Positions 53,270-62,396 are shown, counted from the first letter of the stretch. The stretch is DNA of 64,000 bases from Mycolicibacterium moriokaense (GCF_003201655.1 NZ_QJJU01000005.1:124001-188000); one strand, 5' to 3'. Notes: generated by a model from the letters alone, not told the origin. Translations and numbers: made by a program.

Positions 53270-53275
53270 TAAGAT
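53270..53275 (+). promoter_or_regulatory. -10 hexamer of the MspA-like porin operon
   Basis: TAAGAT lies 7 nt before the GTG at 53283, consistent with leaderless transcription. Confidence 0.5.
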
Positions 53276-53282
53276 CACGCGC

Positions 53283-53918
53283 GTGGTCAGACTTCTTCGG
53301 GCAGGCGCGGTTGCTGTAGCGCTCATCTCCCTTGCTGACGGGGTGGCTGCGGCCGAACCTCTGCCCGTCGCGGACGTCACTCAGTCCGCAGACACCGACG
53401 ATGGCTGGCATCTGAGCGCTGCGTTCACCAGGATGACCATCAACTCGGTGCCGAACATGGCGGCGACGGGTTTCACGCGCGAGGGCTTCGTCACGGGCAA
53501 GGCGGCTGCGACCATCGACGGCAACGGCGGTGTGGCAGTGAACTCAGGCACATTGGTGATGGGCCTGCAGTTGGGCTGCCAAGTCGACCTCAGCGAGGGC
53601 GGCAGCATCGGCGCCGATGCCGACGCAGGCATCAACCCCGGCTTCAACAACGGCGGAGATCTGTTCAGTGTCTTCGGGCCGTACGCCGATATCGGCGTAA
53701 ACGGTTCGATCAATCTGCTGCCAGGGAACATTACGAATCTGGGGTTGGGCAAGAAAGAACTCAAGGGCCGCACCGGCGAGATCGTCGTGCACGACGCACA
53801 CGTCAAGGTGGACGGCTGTGGTGGTCAGGTGTCCGTCCGGTTCTTCGCAACGGCGATGATCGACACGGACAAGTCCGACGACAGCATCAACGCCTACGGC
53901 GACATCCTGACGCTGTGA
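53283..53918 (+). CDS. MspA-family outer-membrane porin
   Basis: MspA-type porins form octameric channels in the mycomembrane of fast-growing mycobacteria and admit small hydrophilic solutes. The 211-aa precursor has a signal peptide (LLRAGAVAVALISLADGVAA). The mature sequence shows the family pattern DGWHLSAAFTRMTINSVPNM, TREGFVTGKAAATIDG, LVMGLQLGCQVDLSEG and a terminal SVRFFATAMIDTDKSDDSINAYGDIL. Cysteines in GCQVD and VDGCGG are not in classic MspA. The GTG at 53283 follows a -10 by 7 nt. It overlaps the next secreted-protein gene by 4 nt. Confidence 0.87.
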   Translation: MVRLLRAGAVAVALISLADGVAAAEPLPVADVTQSADTDDGWHLSAAFTRMTINSVPNMAATGFTREGFVTGKAAATIDGNGGVAVNSGTLVMGLQLGCQVDLSEGGSIGADADAGINPGFNNGGDLFSVFGPYADIGVNGSINLLPGNITNLGLGKKELKGRTGEIVVHDAHVKVDGCGGQVSVRFFATAMIDTDKSDDSINAYGDILTL

Positions 53919-54349
53919 ACACCTTCCGGACGTGGATCGCGGCGGCCTTCTTGTTCGCTGGGTCTCTCGGTCTGTTTCCCGTCGGCACCGCCAACGCCGA
54001 CTGCACGACGGCCGGTGATTTCGGTGCTGCCGCTGGTTGTGCCCCTTCAGACAACTCATCCGGATCCGGGAAGGCGGAAAGCTGGCCCCCGACGTCGGTG
54101 GACTGGCCGCCGCAACTGGATTCCGACTCGGAAAAGGACAGTGGAGGCAAGGGTGGCGGCGACGCCAAACCGACACCCATCGTCATGCCCAGCGGCCCGA
54201 AGCCGCCGCCAGCCGCCACGTCGTCAGGCTCGGATTCGACAAGCACCTCCACCTCGCCAACGCCGATCGTCCCGGTGGGGGCGGCGCCCCTAGCAACGAA
54301 TCCCAGCACAAGCGCAACACCGACGCCGATCGTGACTCCGCACGGCTAG
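53915..54349 (+). CDS. Secreted Ser/Thr/Pro-rich protein downstream of the porin
   Basis: The 144-aa precursor has a signal peptide (TWIAAAFLFAGSLGLFPVGT, cleaved after ANA), two cysteines early in the mature part (CTTAGDFGAAAGC) and then a low-complexity tail rich in Ser, Thr, Pro and Gly, with PTPIV repeated three times. Such tails are candidates for O-mannosylation. The GTG start overlaps the porin stop (GTGA), so the two are made together. It may be a porin partner or surface protein; the function is unknown. Confidence 0.75.
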   Translation: MNTFRTWIAAAFLFAGSLGLFPVGTANADCTTAGDFGAAAGCAPSDNSSGSGKAESWPPTSVDWPPQLDSDSEKDSGGKGGGDAKPTPIVMPSGPKPPPAATSSGSDSTSTSTSPTPIVPVGAAPLATNPSTSATPTPIVTPHG

Positions 54350-54382
54350 AGCCCTCGCCATGCGCCGAGTTGAGCCCGCGCC

Positions 54383-54388
54383 GATACT
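54383..54388 (+). promoter_or_regulatory. -10 hexamer of ppc
   Basis: GATACT lies 6 nt before the ATG at 54395. The first base departs from TANNNT, but the spacing favours that ATG over the GTG one codon earlier. Confidence 0.4.
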
Positions 54389-54394
54389 TGAGTG

Positions 54395-57190
54395 ATGGCC
54401 GAAGTCTCTGAAGTCGCGTTGGCACCGATCGGTTCGGTGCGGCGCACCCAGGTGGGCCGCGAGGCAACCGAGCCGATGCGGGAGGACATCCGGCTCCTCG
54501 GTGCAATCCTGGGAGATACGGTTCGGGAGCAGAACGGCGAGGAAGTTTTCGATCTCGTTGAGCGGGCGCGCGTCGAGTCTTTCCGGGTGCGACGCTCAGA
54601 GATCGAACGCGCCGAGCTGTCAGGCATGTTCGACGGCATCGACATTCATCAGGCCATCCCCGTCATCCGCGCCTTCACCCACTTCGCGCTGCTGGCCAAC
54701 GTCGCCGAGGACATCCACCGCGAGCGCCGCCGGGCCGTGCACGTCGCGGCGGGCGAGCCTCCGCAGGACAGCACCCTCGCGGCCACCTACCTCAAACTCG
54801 ACTCCGCCGAACTGGACTCGGCGACCGTGGCCGATGCGCTGACCGGAGCGCTCGTCTCGCCGGTGATCACCGCGCACCCCACGGAAACCCGCCGCCGCAC
54901 CATCTTCGATACGCAACATCGCATCACCGAACTGATGCGACTGCGAATGCACGGCCACACCAAGACCGACGATGGCCGCGACATCGAACGCGAATTGCGC
55001 CGCCACATCCTGACGTTGTGGCAGACCGCGCTGATTCGGTTGTCGCGGCTGAAGATTCAGGACGAGATCGAGACCGGGCTGCGTTATTACCCTGCGGCCT
55101 TCTTCGAAGTCATCCCGCAAGTCAATGCCGAAGTGCGGACTGCATTGCAGGCCCGCTGGCCCGGCTCGCAGCTCCTGGACCAGCCCATCCTGCGTCCCGG
55201 CTCGTGGATCGGCGGCGACCGCGACGGCAACCCCAACGTCACCGCCGACGTGGTTCGGCTGGCGACCGGCAGGGCGTCGTATACCGCCCTTGAGCACTAC
55301 TTCGCCGAAATCACCGCGCTGGAAGAGGAATTGTCGATGTCCGCGCGGCTGGTGACGGTCAGCGACGAGCTCGCGGCGTTGGCCGACAAATGCCTGGAGC
55401 CTGCGCGCGCCGACGAACCGTACCGCCGCGCGGTCCGGGTGATCCACGCGCGGCTGACCGCAACGGCAGCCGAGATCCTCGACGTTCAGCCCGAACACGA
55501 GCTGGACCTCGGCCTGGAGCGCTACCTGACGCCGGCCGAGCTGCTCGCCGACCTCGATGTCGTCGATCGGTCGCTGCGCGCCAACGGCAGTGGGGTGCTC
55601 GCCGACGACCGGCTGGCTCGACTGCGGGAAGCCGTGCACGTCTTCGGTTTTCACTTGTCCGGCCTCGATCTGCGGCAGAACTCCGATGTGCACGAGGAGG
55701 TCGTCGCCGAGCTGCTGGCCTGGGCTGGCGTGCATCCCGACTACCGGTCGCTGCCCGAACCGGAACGCGTTGAACTGCTGGTCGCCGAACTTGCTACCCG
55801 CAGACCGCTTATCAAGGACGACGCCGAACTGTCCGAGCTGGCTCGTAAGGAGCTCGGCATCGTGGCCGCGGCTGCGCGAGCCGTCGAAGTGTTCGGGCCA
55901 CACGCGGTGCCCAACTACATCATCTCGATGTGCCAGTCGGTATCCGACATGCTCGAGGCGGGGATCCTCCTCAAGGAGGCAGGCCTCCTGGACGCGTCAG
56001 GGCCCGAACCGTATGCGCCCGTCGGCATCGTGCCGCTGTTCGAAACGATCGACGATCTGCAGCGCGGCTCGTCGATTCTCGAAGCGGCGCTGGATCTTCC
56101 GCTGTACCGCGCGGTCGTGGATGCACGCGCACAAAGCCAGGAAGTGATGCTCGGCTACTCCGACTCCAACAAGGATGGCGGATATCTGGCGGCCAACTGG
56201 GCGTTGTATCGCGCCGAGCTGGATCTGGTCGAGTCCGCCCGTAAGACCGGAATCCGGTTGCGGCTCTTCCACGGTCGCGGCGGAACCGTTGGACGTGGCG
56301 GCGGCCCGAGCTATGACGCCATCCTGGCGCAACCACCGGGCGCGGTGGACGGTTCGCTCCGGATCACCGAACAAGGCGAGGTGATCGCCGCCAAGTACGC
56401 CGAGCCGCGGATCGCGCACCGCAACCTCGAGACGCTCGTCGCCGCAACGCTCGAGGCCACCCTGCTCGACATGGAGGGGCTGGGTGACGCCGCGGGGCCC
56501 GCCTACGAGGTGCTCGACGAGCTGGCCGCGCGCGCCCAGCGTGCATACGCCGAATTAGTACACGAGACACCGGGTTTCGTCGAGTACTTCAAGGCCTCCA
56601 CGCCGGTCAGTGAGATCGGCGCGCTGAACATCGGCAGCAGGCCGACGTCGCGCAAACCGACGACGTCGATCTCCGATCTCCGTGCCATTCCGTGGGTACT
56701 GGCCTGGAGCCAGTCGCGGGTGATGCTGCCCGGCTGGTACGGGACCGGAACCGCGTTCGAGGCGTGGATCGCCGAAGGCGACGGCCGGCTCGAGGTGCTT
56801 CAGGACCTCTATCGCCGGTGGCCGTTCTTCCGGACGGTGCTGTCGAATATGGCGCAGGTGATGGCCAAATCCGACATGGGACTGGCCGCGCACTACTCCG
56901 AGCTCGTGGAGGACGAGGCTCTGCGGCGGCGGGTGTTCGACAAGATTCTCGACGAGCATCAGCGCACGATCCGCATGCACAAGCTGATCACTGAACAGGA
57001 CGACCTGCTCGCCGACAACCCGTCGCTGGCCCGCTCGGTATTCAACCGCTTCCCGTATCTCGAACCGCTGAACCATCTGCAGGTCGAGCTGCTGCGGCGG
57101 TACCGCTCCGGAGACGACGACGAACTGGTCCAGCGCGGCATCCTGCTGACCATGAGCGGGCTGGCCACCGCGTTGCGAAACAGCGGTTAA
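54395..57190 (+). CDS. ppc: Phosphoenolpyruvate carboxylase
   Basis: Ppc carboxylates PEP to oxaloacetate to refill the TCA cycle. The 931-aa protein has the catalytic His in [16 protein letters not shown] (near residue 167), the glycine-rich [19 protein letters not shown] and the Lys-containing [18 protein letters not shown]. The C-terminus ([16 protein letters not shown]) is the conserved end of the family. M. tuberculosis lacks a recognised ppc, which helps separate this genome from the tubercle bacillus group. The ATG at 54395 has a -10 6 nt upstream. Confidence 0.96.
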   Translation: MAEVSEVALAPIGSVRRTQVGREATEPMREDIRLLGAILGDTVREQNGEEVFDLVERARVESFRVRRSEIERAELSGMFDGIDIHQAIPVIRAFTHFALLANVAEDIHRERRRAVHVAAGEPPQDSTLAATYLKLDSAELDSATVADALTGALVSPVITAHPTETRRRTIFDTQHRITELMRLRMHGHTKTDDGRDIERELRRHILTLWQTALIRLSRLKIQDEIETGLRYYPAAFFEVIPQVNAEVRTALQARWPGSQLLDQPILRPGSWIGGDRDGNPNVTADVVRLATGRASYTALEHYFAEITALEEELSMSARLVTVSDELAALADKCLEPARADEPYRRAVRVIHARLTATAAEILDVQPEHELDLGLERYLTPAELLADLDVVDRSLRANGSGVLADDRLARLREAVHVFGFHLSGLDLRQNSDVHEEVVAELLAWAGVHPDYRSLPEPERVELLVAELATRRPLIKDDAELSELARKELGIVAAAARAVEVFGPHAVPNYIISMCQSVSDMLEAGILLKEAGLLDASGPEPYAPVGIVPLFETIDDLQRGSSILEAALDLPLYRAVVDARAQSQEVMLGYSDSNKDGGYLAANWALYRAELDLVESARKTGIRLRLFHGRGGTVGRGGGPSYDAILAQPPGAVDGSLRITEQGEVIAAKYAEPRIAHRNLETLVAATLEATLLDMEGLGDAAGPAYEVLDELAARAQRAYAELVHETPGFVEYFKASTPVSEIGALNIGSRPTSRKPTTSISDLRAIPWVLAWSQSRVMLPGWYGTGTAFEAWIAEGDGRLEVLQDLYRRWPFFRTVLSNMAQVMAKSDMGLAAHYSELVEDEALRRRVFDKILDEHQRTIRMHKLITEQDDLLADNPSLARSVFNRFPYLEPLNHLQVELLRRYRSGDDDELVQRGILLTMSGLATALRNSG

Positions 57191-57371
57191 CCCGGTTTCG
57201 CCCGTCGCCGGTGCCGGGCTGTAACACGTCGAAGGCATCGGCCGACTTCACCTGTGACAGCTGGGTCCGGTGGTGCTAGCGGGACAGATGATCGGAGGTC
57301 GGTCATGGGGTGGCAGAGCAGCTATTTGACGTCACGGGCGGACGCATTGTCTGCGCCTGCCGCCTGCAACC

Positions 57372-57629
57372 GTGGATGCGTGGGACTGGCAACTCAGGGG
57401 TAGCTGCCTGGGACGTCCGGTCGAGGACTTCTTCCCCGACGACCACGCCCGCTCGAGCCTTCGCAGGCGCGAAAACGCGGCGAAGCGGATATGCCGACAG
57501 TGTCCCGTCGTCAGCGAGTGCCGCGATCATGCGCTGAGGACTCCCGAGCAGCACGGGATCTGGGGAGCGATGACCGCACGGGAACGGGCACGAGCGTTAG
57601 TTCGTCACGGACATTCTGCGGTCCGGTAG
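57372..57629 (+). CDS. WhiB-family [4Fe-4S] transcriptional regulator
   Basis: WhiB proteins bind a [4Fe-4S] cluster and act with sigma factors in redox- or stress-linked control. The 85-aa protein has the four cysteines (C12, C41, C44, C50) in GSCLGRP and ICRQCPVVSECRDHAL. After them comes GIWGA (62-66), one residue off the classic G(I/V)WGG turn, and a basic end ARERARALVRHG. The GTG at 57372 is the first possible start in frame. The -10 is not identified. It precedes an MFS gene in the same direction with a 47-nt gap. Confidence 0.88.
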   Translation: MDAWDWQLRGSCLGRPVEDFFPDDHARSSLRRRENAAKRICRQCPVVSECRDHALRTPEQHGIWGAMTARERARALVRHGHSAVR

Positions 57630-57662
57630 CTGTATAGGCTGACCCGACTCGGTGTCGCTCAA

Positions 57663-57668
57663 TATGAT
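57663..57668 (+). promoter_or_regulatory. -10 box of the MFS exporter gene
   Basis: TATGAT is a near-perfect -10. The ATG at 57677 lies 8 nt after it, the GTG at 57671 only 2 nt, so the ATG is the likelier start. Confidence 0.55.
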
Positions 57669-57676
57669 CTGTGGCG

Positions 57677-58906
57677 ATGGCAACTGACGGCGCGGGTCCG
57701 GCGGCCTCCACGTGGGCGCCGCTGCGAATCGGTGCGTTTCGTGGCCTTTTCATCGCCGCGCTCACGTCGAACATCGGGACGTGGATGCAAACCGTTGGGG
57801 CGCAATGGTTTCTGGTCGAGAGACAGGCCAGCCCAACGGTCGTCGCGCTCGTGCAGACGGCGAGTCTGACGCCGACGCTGTTGTTGGCGCTGTTCGCAGG
57901 CGCACTTGCCGATCGGGTCGACCGCAGGCAGCTGCTGATCGTCGTGCAGGCGTACGCGGCAGTCGTCACTGCGGTATTGACTGCACTTGCCCTGGCCGGC
58001 GTGCTGGATGCGGTCTCCCTGCTGGTCCTCTTGTTCGCGATCGGGTGCGCCGCCGCGCTGACGACGCCGGCATGGCAGGCGATCCAGCCCGAGCTCGTGC
58101 CGCGCGAGCAATTCCGTTCCGCGGCGTCGCTCGGCGGTGTCGCCGTCGATGCGGCACGGGCGATCGGCCCTCCCGTCGCAGGGTTACTGGTTGCCGCGGC
58201 GGGCGCCGCGGCGGTGTTCGCGATCAATGCCGTGTCCTTCATTGCAGTCATCGTCGCGCTGGTCGCCTGGAAGCGGACACCCTCGGCGCCGGTAGCCGAG
58301 CGTGAGCCGTTCGGCCAGTCGGTCCTCGGCAGTTTCCGTTACGTGAGCCGAAGCCGGCGCATGCGCCGAATCTTGGTGCGTGCGGCGTTGTTCGCGTTTC
58401 CCGCTTCGGCACTGTGGGCGCTGCTGCCTGTCGTGGCCTCCCAACAGTTCCATCTGCGGGCCATCGGTTACGGGGCGGTCCTGGGCACCGTCGGGGTCGG
58501 GGCGGTGATCGGTGCGCTTGTGATGACCCGGCTCAGCGCTACATTGTCCGCAAACGCACTGCTCGCCCTCGCCGCCGTGGTCGCCGCCGCGGGTTTGCTT
58601 GCGGCGGCCTATCTTCCGCTCGGCGTGGCCGTGGTGTTCCTGCTATTGGCCGGTGTGGCGTGGATTGCCACGCTCACGACTCTCACGGTGGCCGCGCAGG
58701 CGGTACTGCCGCAGTCGATGCTGGCCCGGGGCCTGGCGATGTATCTCTTGGTCCTGATCGGATCGCAGGCGCTTGGCTCGTTGGTGTGGGGAGTCGTCGC
58801 CTCGCGCTTCGGGCTCGTTGCCTCCCTGACAGCGTCGGCGGTTCTGCTCGCGGTGGGGGCGGCGAGCGTCGCTGTGTTGCCGCTACTACCCGAGGCCGGT
58901 GAGTAG
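57677..58906 (+). CDS. MFS exporter (EntS/enterobactin-exporter type)
   Basis: A 409-aa major-facilitator protein with 10-12 helices. It matches the EntS-like group (FRGLFIAALTSNIGTWMQTVGAQWFLVE at the start, AGALADRVDRRQLLI between helices 2 and 3, PAWQAIQPELVPREQFRSAASLGG mid-protein). This group exports siderophores and other small molecules. No siderophore genes lie nearby. It converges on the nitrile hydratase cluster, with 8 nt between their stop codons. Confidence 0.87.
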   Translation: MATDGAGPAASTWAPLRIGAFRGLFIAALTSNIGTWMQTVGAQWFLVERQASPTVVALVQTASLTPTLLLALFAGALADRVDRRQLLIVVQAYAAVVTAVLTALALAGVLDAVSLLVLLFAIGCAAALTTPAWQAIQPELVPREQFRSAASLGGVAVDAARAIGPPVAGLLVAAAGAAAVFAINAVSFIAVIVALVAWKRTPSAPVAEREPFGQSVLGSFRYVSRSRRMRRILVRAALFAFPASALWALLPVVASQQFHLRAIGYGAVLGTVGVGAVIGALVMTRLSATLSANALLALAAVVAAAGLLAAAYLPLGVAVVFLLLAGVAWIATLTTLTVAAQAVLPQSMLARGLAMYLLVLIGSQALGSLVWGVVASRFGLVASLTASAVLLAVGAASVAVLPLLPEAGE

Positions 58907-58914
58907 TTCGACGA

Positions 58915-59232
58915 TCAGTCGTGGAAGTCGTCGGGACGCAGCTCGATTGGGAGGCCGTGCGGCGTACGCTCTGCGGCACATGCCCACGCTGTACGGCAGC
59001 TGGCTAGCGCTTGCGTCGATGCCAGATTCTTCTCGGCGACAAGGGTTTCCAATGCGCATAGCCAGTGGCGGTAGTACGTCTCGCCGGTGTCGGGGTCGCC
59101 GGCAGCCTGCGCCCGCCGGATCTCGGCGCCCAGCGCGTCTGACCATTCGGCCGGGGTGAAGAGGCCCTGATCCTGCAATGCACGCGCGATCGCGAAGGCA
59201 CGCGCCTCCCATGGCTCGGCGAAGGTCGGCAC
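58915..59232 (-). CDS. Nitrile hydratase accessory protein (P14K-type)
   Basis: The 105-aa protein reads PTFAEPWEARAFAIARALQD, then FTPAEWSDALGAEIRRAQAA, TYYRHWLCALETLV and ends HGLPIELRPDDFHD. This is the small activator family related to the N-terminal part of the beta subunit, which delivers cobalt to the alpha subunit. The GTG at 59232 shares one base with the beta-subunit stop (TAGTG), so it is translationally coupled. The metal-transfer role is known for related accessory proteins and inferred here. Confidence 0.85.
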   Translation of the reverse strand: MPTFAEPWEARAFAIARALQDQGLFTPAEWSDALGAEIRRAQAAGDPDTGETYYRHWLCALETLVAEKNLASTQALASCRTAWACAAERTPHGLPIELRPDDFHD

Positions 59233-59891
59233 TAGGCAGGCTCCAGATACGGTTCGAAGGCTTCGATGGAGACCTTGATGCCCGGCTCGGCGTCGTCGCC
59301 CCACAGTTCGCGGCCGTCGAAGCGAACTGTGTAGAGCCACTGGGGGTTTTCCCCTTCGCCGCGGACGACGCTATCGGGGAAGACGTTCGCGCCGTGCAAC
59401 CGCTCGACCACACCGACGTGGCCTCGGACGTAGCGCGGCAGCCGGGTGTGTGACCGAGGGTGGATGTTGCGGGTGCGCACGTGGTCGCCGGGTTGGAACC
59501 GTGGCTCGGCCTGAGGTGTTCGGGTGAAGGCACCGCGCTTGAGGACCCGCTCCACGCGGTCCGTCGTGAAGGTGCCGTTGCGCAACTCTTGCCCAGGGGC
59601 CAATGACCCGCCGCTCGCGATCTCGTCCTCCGATACCAGTCCGTGTTCAACCAGCAGGAGTTCGGTTCGTCTGCGCCATTTGTCGTAGTACGAACTGGAG
59701 ATGTAGACAGCCGGAGGTAGACGTTCGATGCCGAACCGTCCGATGTCGATATTCCAGGTGCCGGATGCCGTCATCGCCATACTCATCGCGAACACGCGGC
59801 CTTCCCATTTGTGGTGGAACACCGGCTCGTCGGGTTCGGGCTTGACGGAGCCGAAGCCGTCCATGCCGCCGAGATCGTGGATGCCGTCCAT
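59232..59891 (-). CDS. nthB: Nitrile hydratase beta subunit
   Basis: The 219-aa subunit opens with the diagnostic MDGIHDLGGMDGFGSVKPEP. It includes FHHKWEGRVFAMSMAM, ERLPPAVYISSSYYDKWRRR, and the SH3-like C-terminal part FQPGDHVRTRNIHPRSHTRL and LYTVRFDGRELWGDDAEPG. It pairs with alpha to form the active site at their interface. The ATG at 59891 shares one base with the alpha stop (TGATG), and homology fixes the start; upstream open frame is antisense to alpha. Confidence 0.93.
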   Translation of the reverse strand: MDGIHDLGGMDGFGSVKPEPDEPVFHHKWEGRVFAMSMAMTASGTWNIDIGRFGIERLPPAVYISSSYYDKWRRRTELLLVEHGLVSEDEIASGGSLAPGQELRNGTFTTDRVERVLKRGAFTRTPQAEPRFQPGDHVRTRNIHPRSHTRLPRYVRGHVGVVERLHGANVFPDSVVRGEGENPQWLYTVRFDGRELWGDDAEPGIKVSIEAFEPYLEPA

Positions 59892-60499
59892 CAGACGTCC
59901 ACGGAGGTGGGTAGGCCGACGCCGATCATGCAGTTTCGATTCACCAGCGACACGAGTCGCTGCTCGTCCCATCCGTCGGTGCCCGCGGGTCGCATCGGCA
60001 GCACCAAGTATCGCGTCTCCGCGGTCGAGTCCCACACCCGGACCGCGGTGTCGGACCCAATCGTCACGCCCAACTCGGCGAGTACCTTTCTCGGCTCCTT
60101 GACCGCTCGCGACCTGTAGGCCGCGGACTTGTACCAAACCGGCGGCAGGCCAAGCACATCCCATGGGTAGCAGGAGCACAGCGTGCACACGACCACGTTG
60201 TGGGTCTCTGGCGTGTTCTCCACCGCGATCAGTGCATCGCCAACCCGTCCCTGGTCGGCGAACACCGCGACCGCTGCAGTGGCGTTCTCCAGTAACTCGG
60301 CTCGATAGGCCGGGTCCACCCATGCTCGCGCCACGGCTTGTGCCGCGATGTGGGGGCCGATCCTGGTCTCGTGGGCTTCGACAATCTGGTCCAGAGCCGC
60401 CCGTTCGACGTACCCCTTCTCGACGAGGACGGACTCAAGGGCCCGAACACGGATGTCGATATCGGACAACGAGGAATGCTCGTCGTCGCGCCTGGACAT
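59891..60499 (-). CDS. nthA: Nitrile hydratase alpha subunit, cobalt type
   Basis: Nitrile hydratase hydrates nitriles to amides. The 202-aa alpha subunit has the metal claw VVCTLCSCYPW with Cys105, Cys108, Ser109 and Cys110. Thr between the first two cysteines marks the cobalt class (Fe enzymes usually have CSLCSC). Other family blocks are VRALESVLVEKGYVE and RAVKEPRKVLAELG. The ATG at 60499 has TATCAT 6 nt upstream. Gene order alpha-beta-accessory, with 1-nt overlaps, makes one coupled unit. Confidence 0.95.
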   Translation of the reverse strand: MSRRDDEHSSLSDIDIRVRALESVLVEKGYVERAALDQIVEAHETRIGPHIAAQAVARAWVDPAYRAELLENATAAVAVFADQGRVGDALIAVENTPETHNVVVCTLCSCYPWDVLGLPPVWYKSAAYRSRAVKEPRKVLAELGVTIGSDTAVRVWDSTAETRYLVLPMRPAGTDGWDEQRLVSLVNRNCMIGVGLPTSVDV

Positions 60500-60505
60500 G
60501 CCCGG

Positions 60506-60511
60506 ATGATA
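60506..60511 (-). promoter_or_regulatory. -10 hexamer of the nitrile hydratase genes
   Basis: TATCAT on the reverse strand lies exactly 6 nt before the nthA ATG, inside the 16-nt gap after the P450 gene. The hydratase could thus be transcribed apart from the P450. Confidence 0.5.
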
Positions 60512-60515
60512 GCGG

Positions 60516-61817
60516 TCAGCAAATACGCGCGTAGTCGATTGGACATGCGTCCGCCGCGCGGGCGACGCCGCCGATCTGTGCGGGCACGGGCTTCGGATGG
60601 CTGGTCCACCGCGAAGTCAGCTCGTACCGGCCGATGAGGTGGGTCATGGCGGCCGTCATCGCCGACAACGAAAACGGCTGGGCCGGGCAGGAGTGCCTGC
60701 CATGTCCGAATGCCGTCACCAGCATGGGTGACGCCAACGCCGTCTGGTCCGCTAGCCGATGCCGATGCCACCGGTCGGGATCCCAGCGGTCCAGGCCAGG
60801 TGCGGCCGACGTGTTCAACAACGGCAGCAGCGTGGCGATCGTCCAGCCGGCGGGCACGCGATACCGCACGTCGCCGGTGTCGAAGTCGACCGGCGTCAAG
60901 ACGGCGCGCGACATGATCGAGCGCTGCGCCATCCGCGTGCTCTCCAATGCGCAGCGCTGCGCGAACTCGGTATCGCCCGACGCGACGCGCGCCAGTTCCG
61001 CGGGGTGGTCGAGCAGGTCGACGAATGCCCAGCCGAGTGCCGCCATCAGGTTGGACATCGACGCGATGTGGATCAGCGCGATGTCCAGTGCGATTCCGCG
61101 CATGCGGACATCGGACGGCTCGGACGGCTCGGACGACCAGGCCTCGACGATCCTGCCGAAGAGGTCCCCGCCTTGCTCGCCCGAATCCCGCTGGCGCACC
61201 CCGATTTCGAGGACATCGGCGACGTCGTCGAGTGCGGTCCGCTCTGCGCGCTTATCCGATGCGGCAACGGCCGCCATCGCGTCCGGATGGACGAACGCGT
61301 CGGACCCGTCCAGGGTGTCGAAAGCCCGCACAAGGCGTTCGAATGCGCTGCCCTCCGCCGCCCCCGGCCCTGCCCACGACGCGAGACCCATCCGGTGCCC
61401 GAGCCTCCGGGTGAGGTCGAAAAGGTCGACGGAGCCCGCGGATCCCAGCTCGGCGGTGGTCTGCGCAAGTGCCCCTTCGAGATTGATCAGATATGAAGCG
61501 ACATCGTCGCGTCTGAACAACGAATTGGGCAGAGTCCGCCTGCCGTCGAAGATCTCGTCGGGAAGCTTGCGCCGCAACATCAAATAGTCGGCGAGACCCT
61601 TGCTTGCGACTTCCTCGGGCAGTGCGTAGAACGACTCGACACCCGTGGGAGAGAAGGTGAACAGATAGTGGTCGCGACCGCTTTTCACCACGAACGTGTC
61701 GCCGTGACGGGCGCGGGCATCGGCGATCGCGGCGACCGCGTCGCCGACTGTCACATCCCACGGCAGGCCGGTGCCCTCGGCGACGGGGGGCGGGGGAACC
61801 GGGAGGTCTCGAGGCAC
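60516..61817 (-). CDS. Atypical cytochrome P450 upstream of nitrile hydratase
   Basis: The 433-aa protein has the ExxR motif E292-S-T-R295 and the haem loop F370-G-H-G-R-H-S-C377. The loop ends in Pro-Ala where most P450s have a Gly. The I helix (about 245-265) reads DIALIHIASMSNLMAAL and lacks the usual (A/G)Gx(D/E)T oxygen-activating pair. This recalls P450s that rearrange peroxides or dehydrate substrates. The GTG at 61817 shares one base with the upstream coiled-coil gene's stop (TAGTG). It may make or modify the nitrile used by the hydratase; that is inference. Confidence 0.8.
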   Translation of the reverse strand: MPRDLPVPPPPVAEGTGLPWDVTVGDAVAAIADARARHGDTFVVKSGRDHYLFTFSPTGVESFYALPEEVASKGLADYLMLRRKLPDEIFDGRRTLPNSLFRRDDVASYLINLEGALAQTTAELGSAGSVDLFDLTRRLGHRMGLASWAGPGAAEGSAFERLVRAFDTLDGSDAFVHPDAMAAVAASDKRAERTALDDVADVLEIGVRQRDSGEQGGDLFGRIVEAWSSEPSEPSDVRMRGIALDIALIHIASMSNLMAALGWAFVDLLDHPAELARVASGDTEFAQRCALESTRMAQRSIMSRAVLTPVDFDTGDVRYRVPAGWTIATLLPLLNTSAAPGLDRWDPDRWHRHRLADQTALASPMLVTAFGHGRHSCPAQPFSLSAMTAAMTHLIGRYELTSRWTSHPKPVPAQIGGVARAADACPIDYARIC

Positions 61818-62194
61818 TAGAGGCCGGTCGTTTTTCGCACCCTGTTGACGACACCTCTCAGGGCGGTTTCGGTCGCCGCGATCGGCGCGACAGCGGCTTC
61901 CCCGAGGTCGACAATGCGTTCGACACGAGCGACGATGGCCTCCAGGCGGTCGACCATTGCGAACAGCCGTGGCGCGAGTTCGTTGATCTGGTTGATCGTC
62001 TCGTTGAACCGCTCGAGCGTCGTGTCCAGCGTTGACGTCGATTTGTCGAGATCGCTCAGCGTCTCGGTCAGGCCGACAAGGATGGTGTCGACCTGGTCCA
62101 CGGTGACGTCGGCATTTAGCGCGGCCTGCGCGAGCTTGCGGATCCGCTCGGTCCCGGTGCGCGTCGTGGGCCTGCCGCCTCCTTTGTCTGCCAT
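61817..62194 (-). CDS. Coiled-coil protein of unknown function, first gene of the nitrile hydratase cluster
   Basis: The 125-aa protein starts MADKGGGRPTTRTGTERIRK. Residues 25-105 are almost wholly helical with heptad patterning (TLSDLDKSTSTLDTTLERFN, INQINELAPRLFAMVDRLEA). This resembles phasins and similar granule- or membrane-surface proteins, but I do not recognise a family. The ATG at 62194 or one at 62203 is the start; neither has a convincing -10 or ribosome site. It is coupled to the P450 by a 1-nt overlap. Confidence 0.7.
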   Translation of the reverse strand: MADKGGGRPTTRTGTERIRKLAQAALNADVTVDQVDTILVGLTETLSDLDKSTSTLDTTLERFNETINQINELAPRLFAMVDRLEAIVARVERIVDLGEAAVAPIAATETALRGVVNRVRKTTGL

Positions 62195-62396
62195 GACGGC
62201 CATTTGATCACAGCGGTGGAACCGCGGGAGCGGACTGGTCGTCTGAATCAGATGTGACCAACCGCGTAGGAGATGCGCCATCCCGCCAATGCCACGCCGA
62301 CCCGAGGCGGCAACTCAAGTACACCGACCAGCCCACGCGGACAGCCCAGTACGCGCACGGGTTTCGTGATGGTGAGACCGAGCTCAAGATCCACTA

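Noticed and set aside
57310..57537. 75-codon frame overlapping the WhiB gene
   Set aside because: The overlapping frame at 57372 has the WhiB cysteines and tail; this one has no domain.
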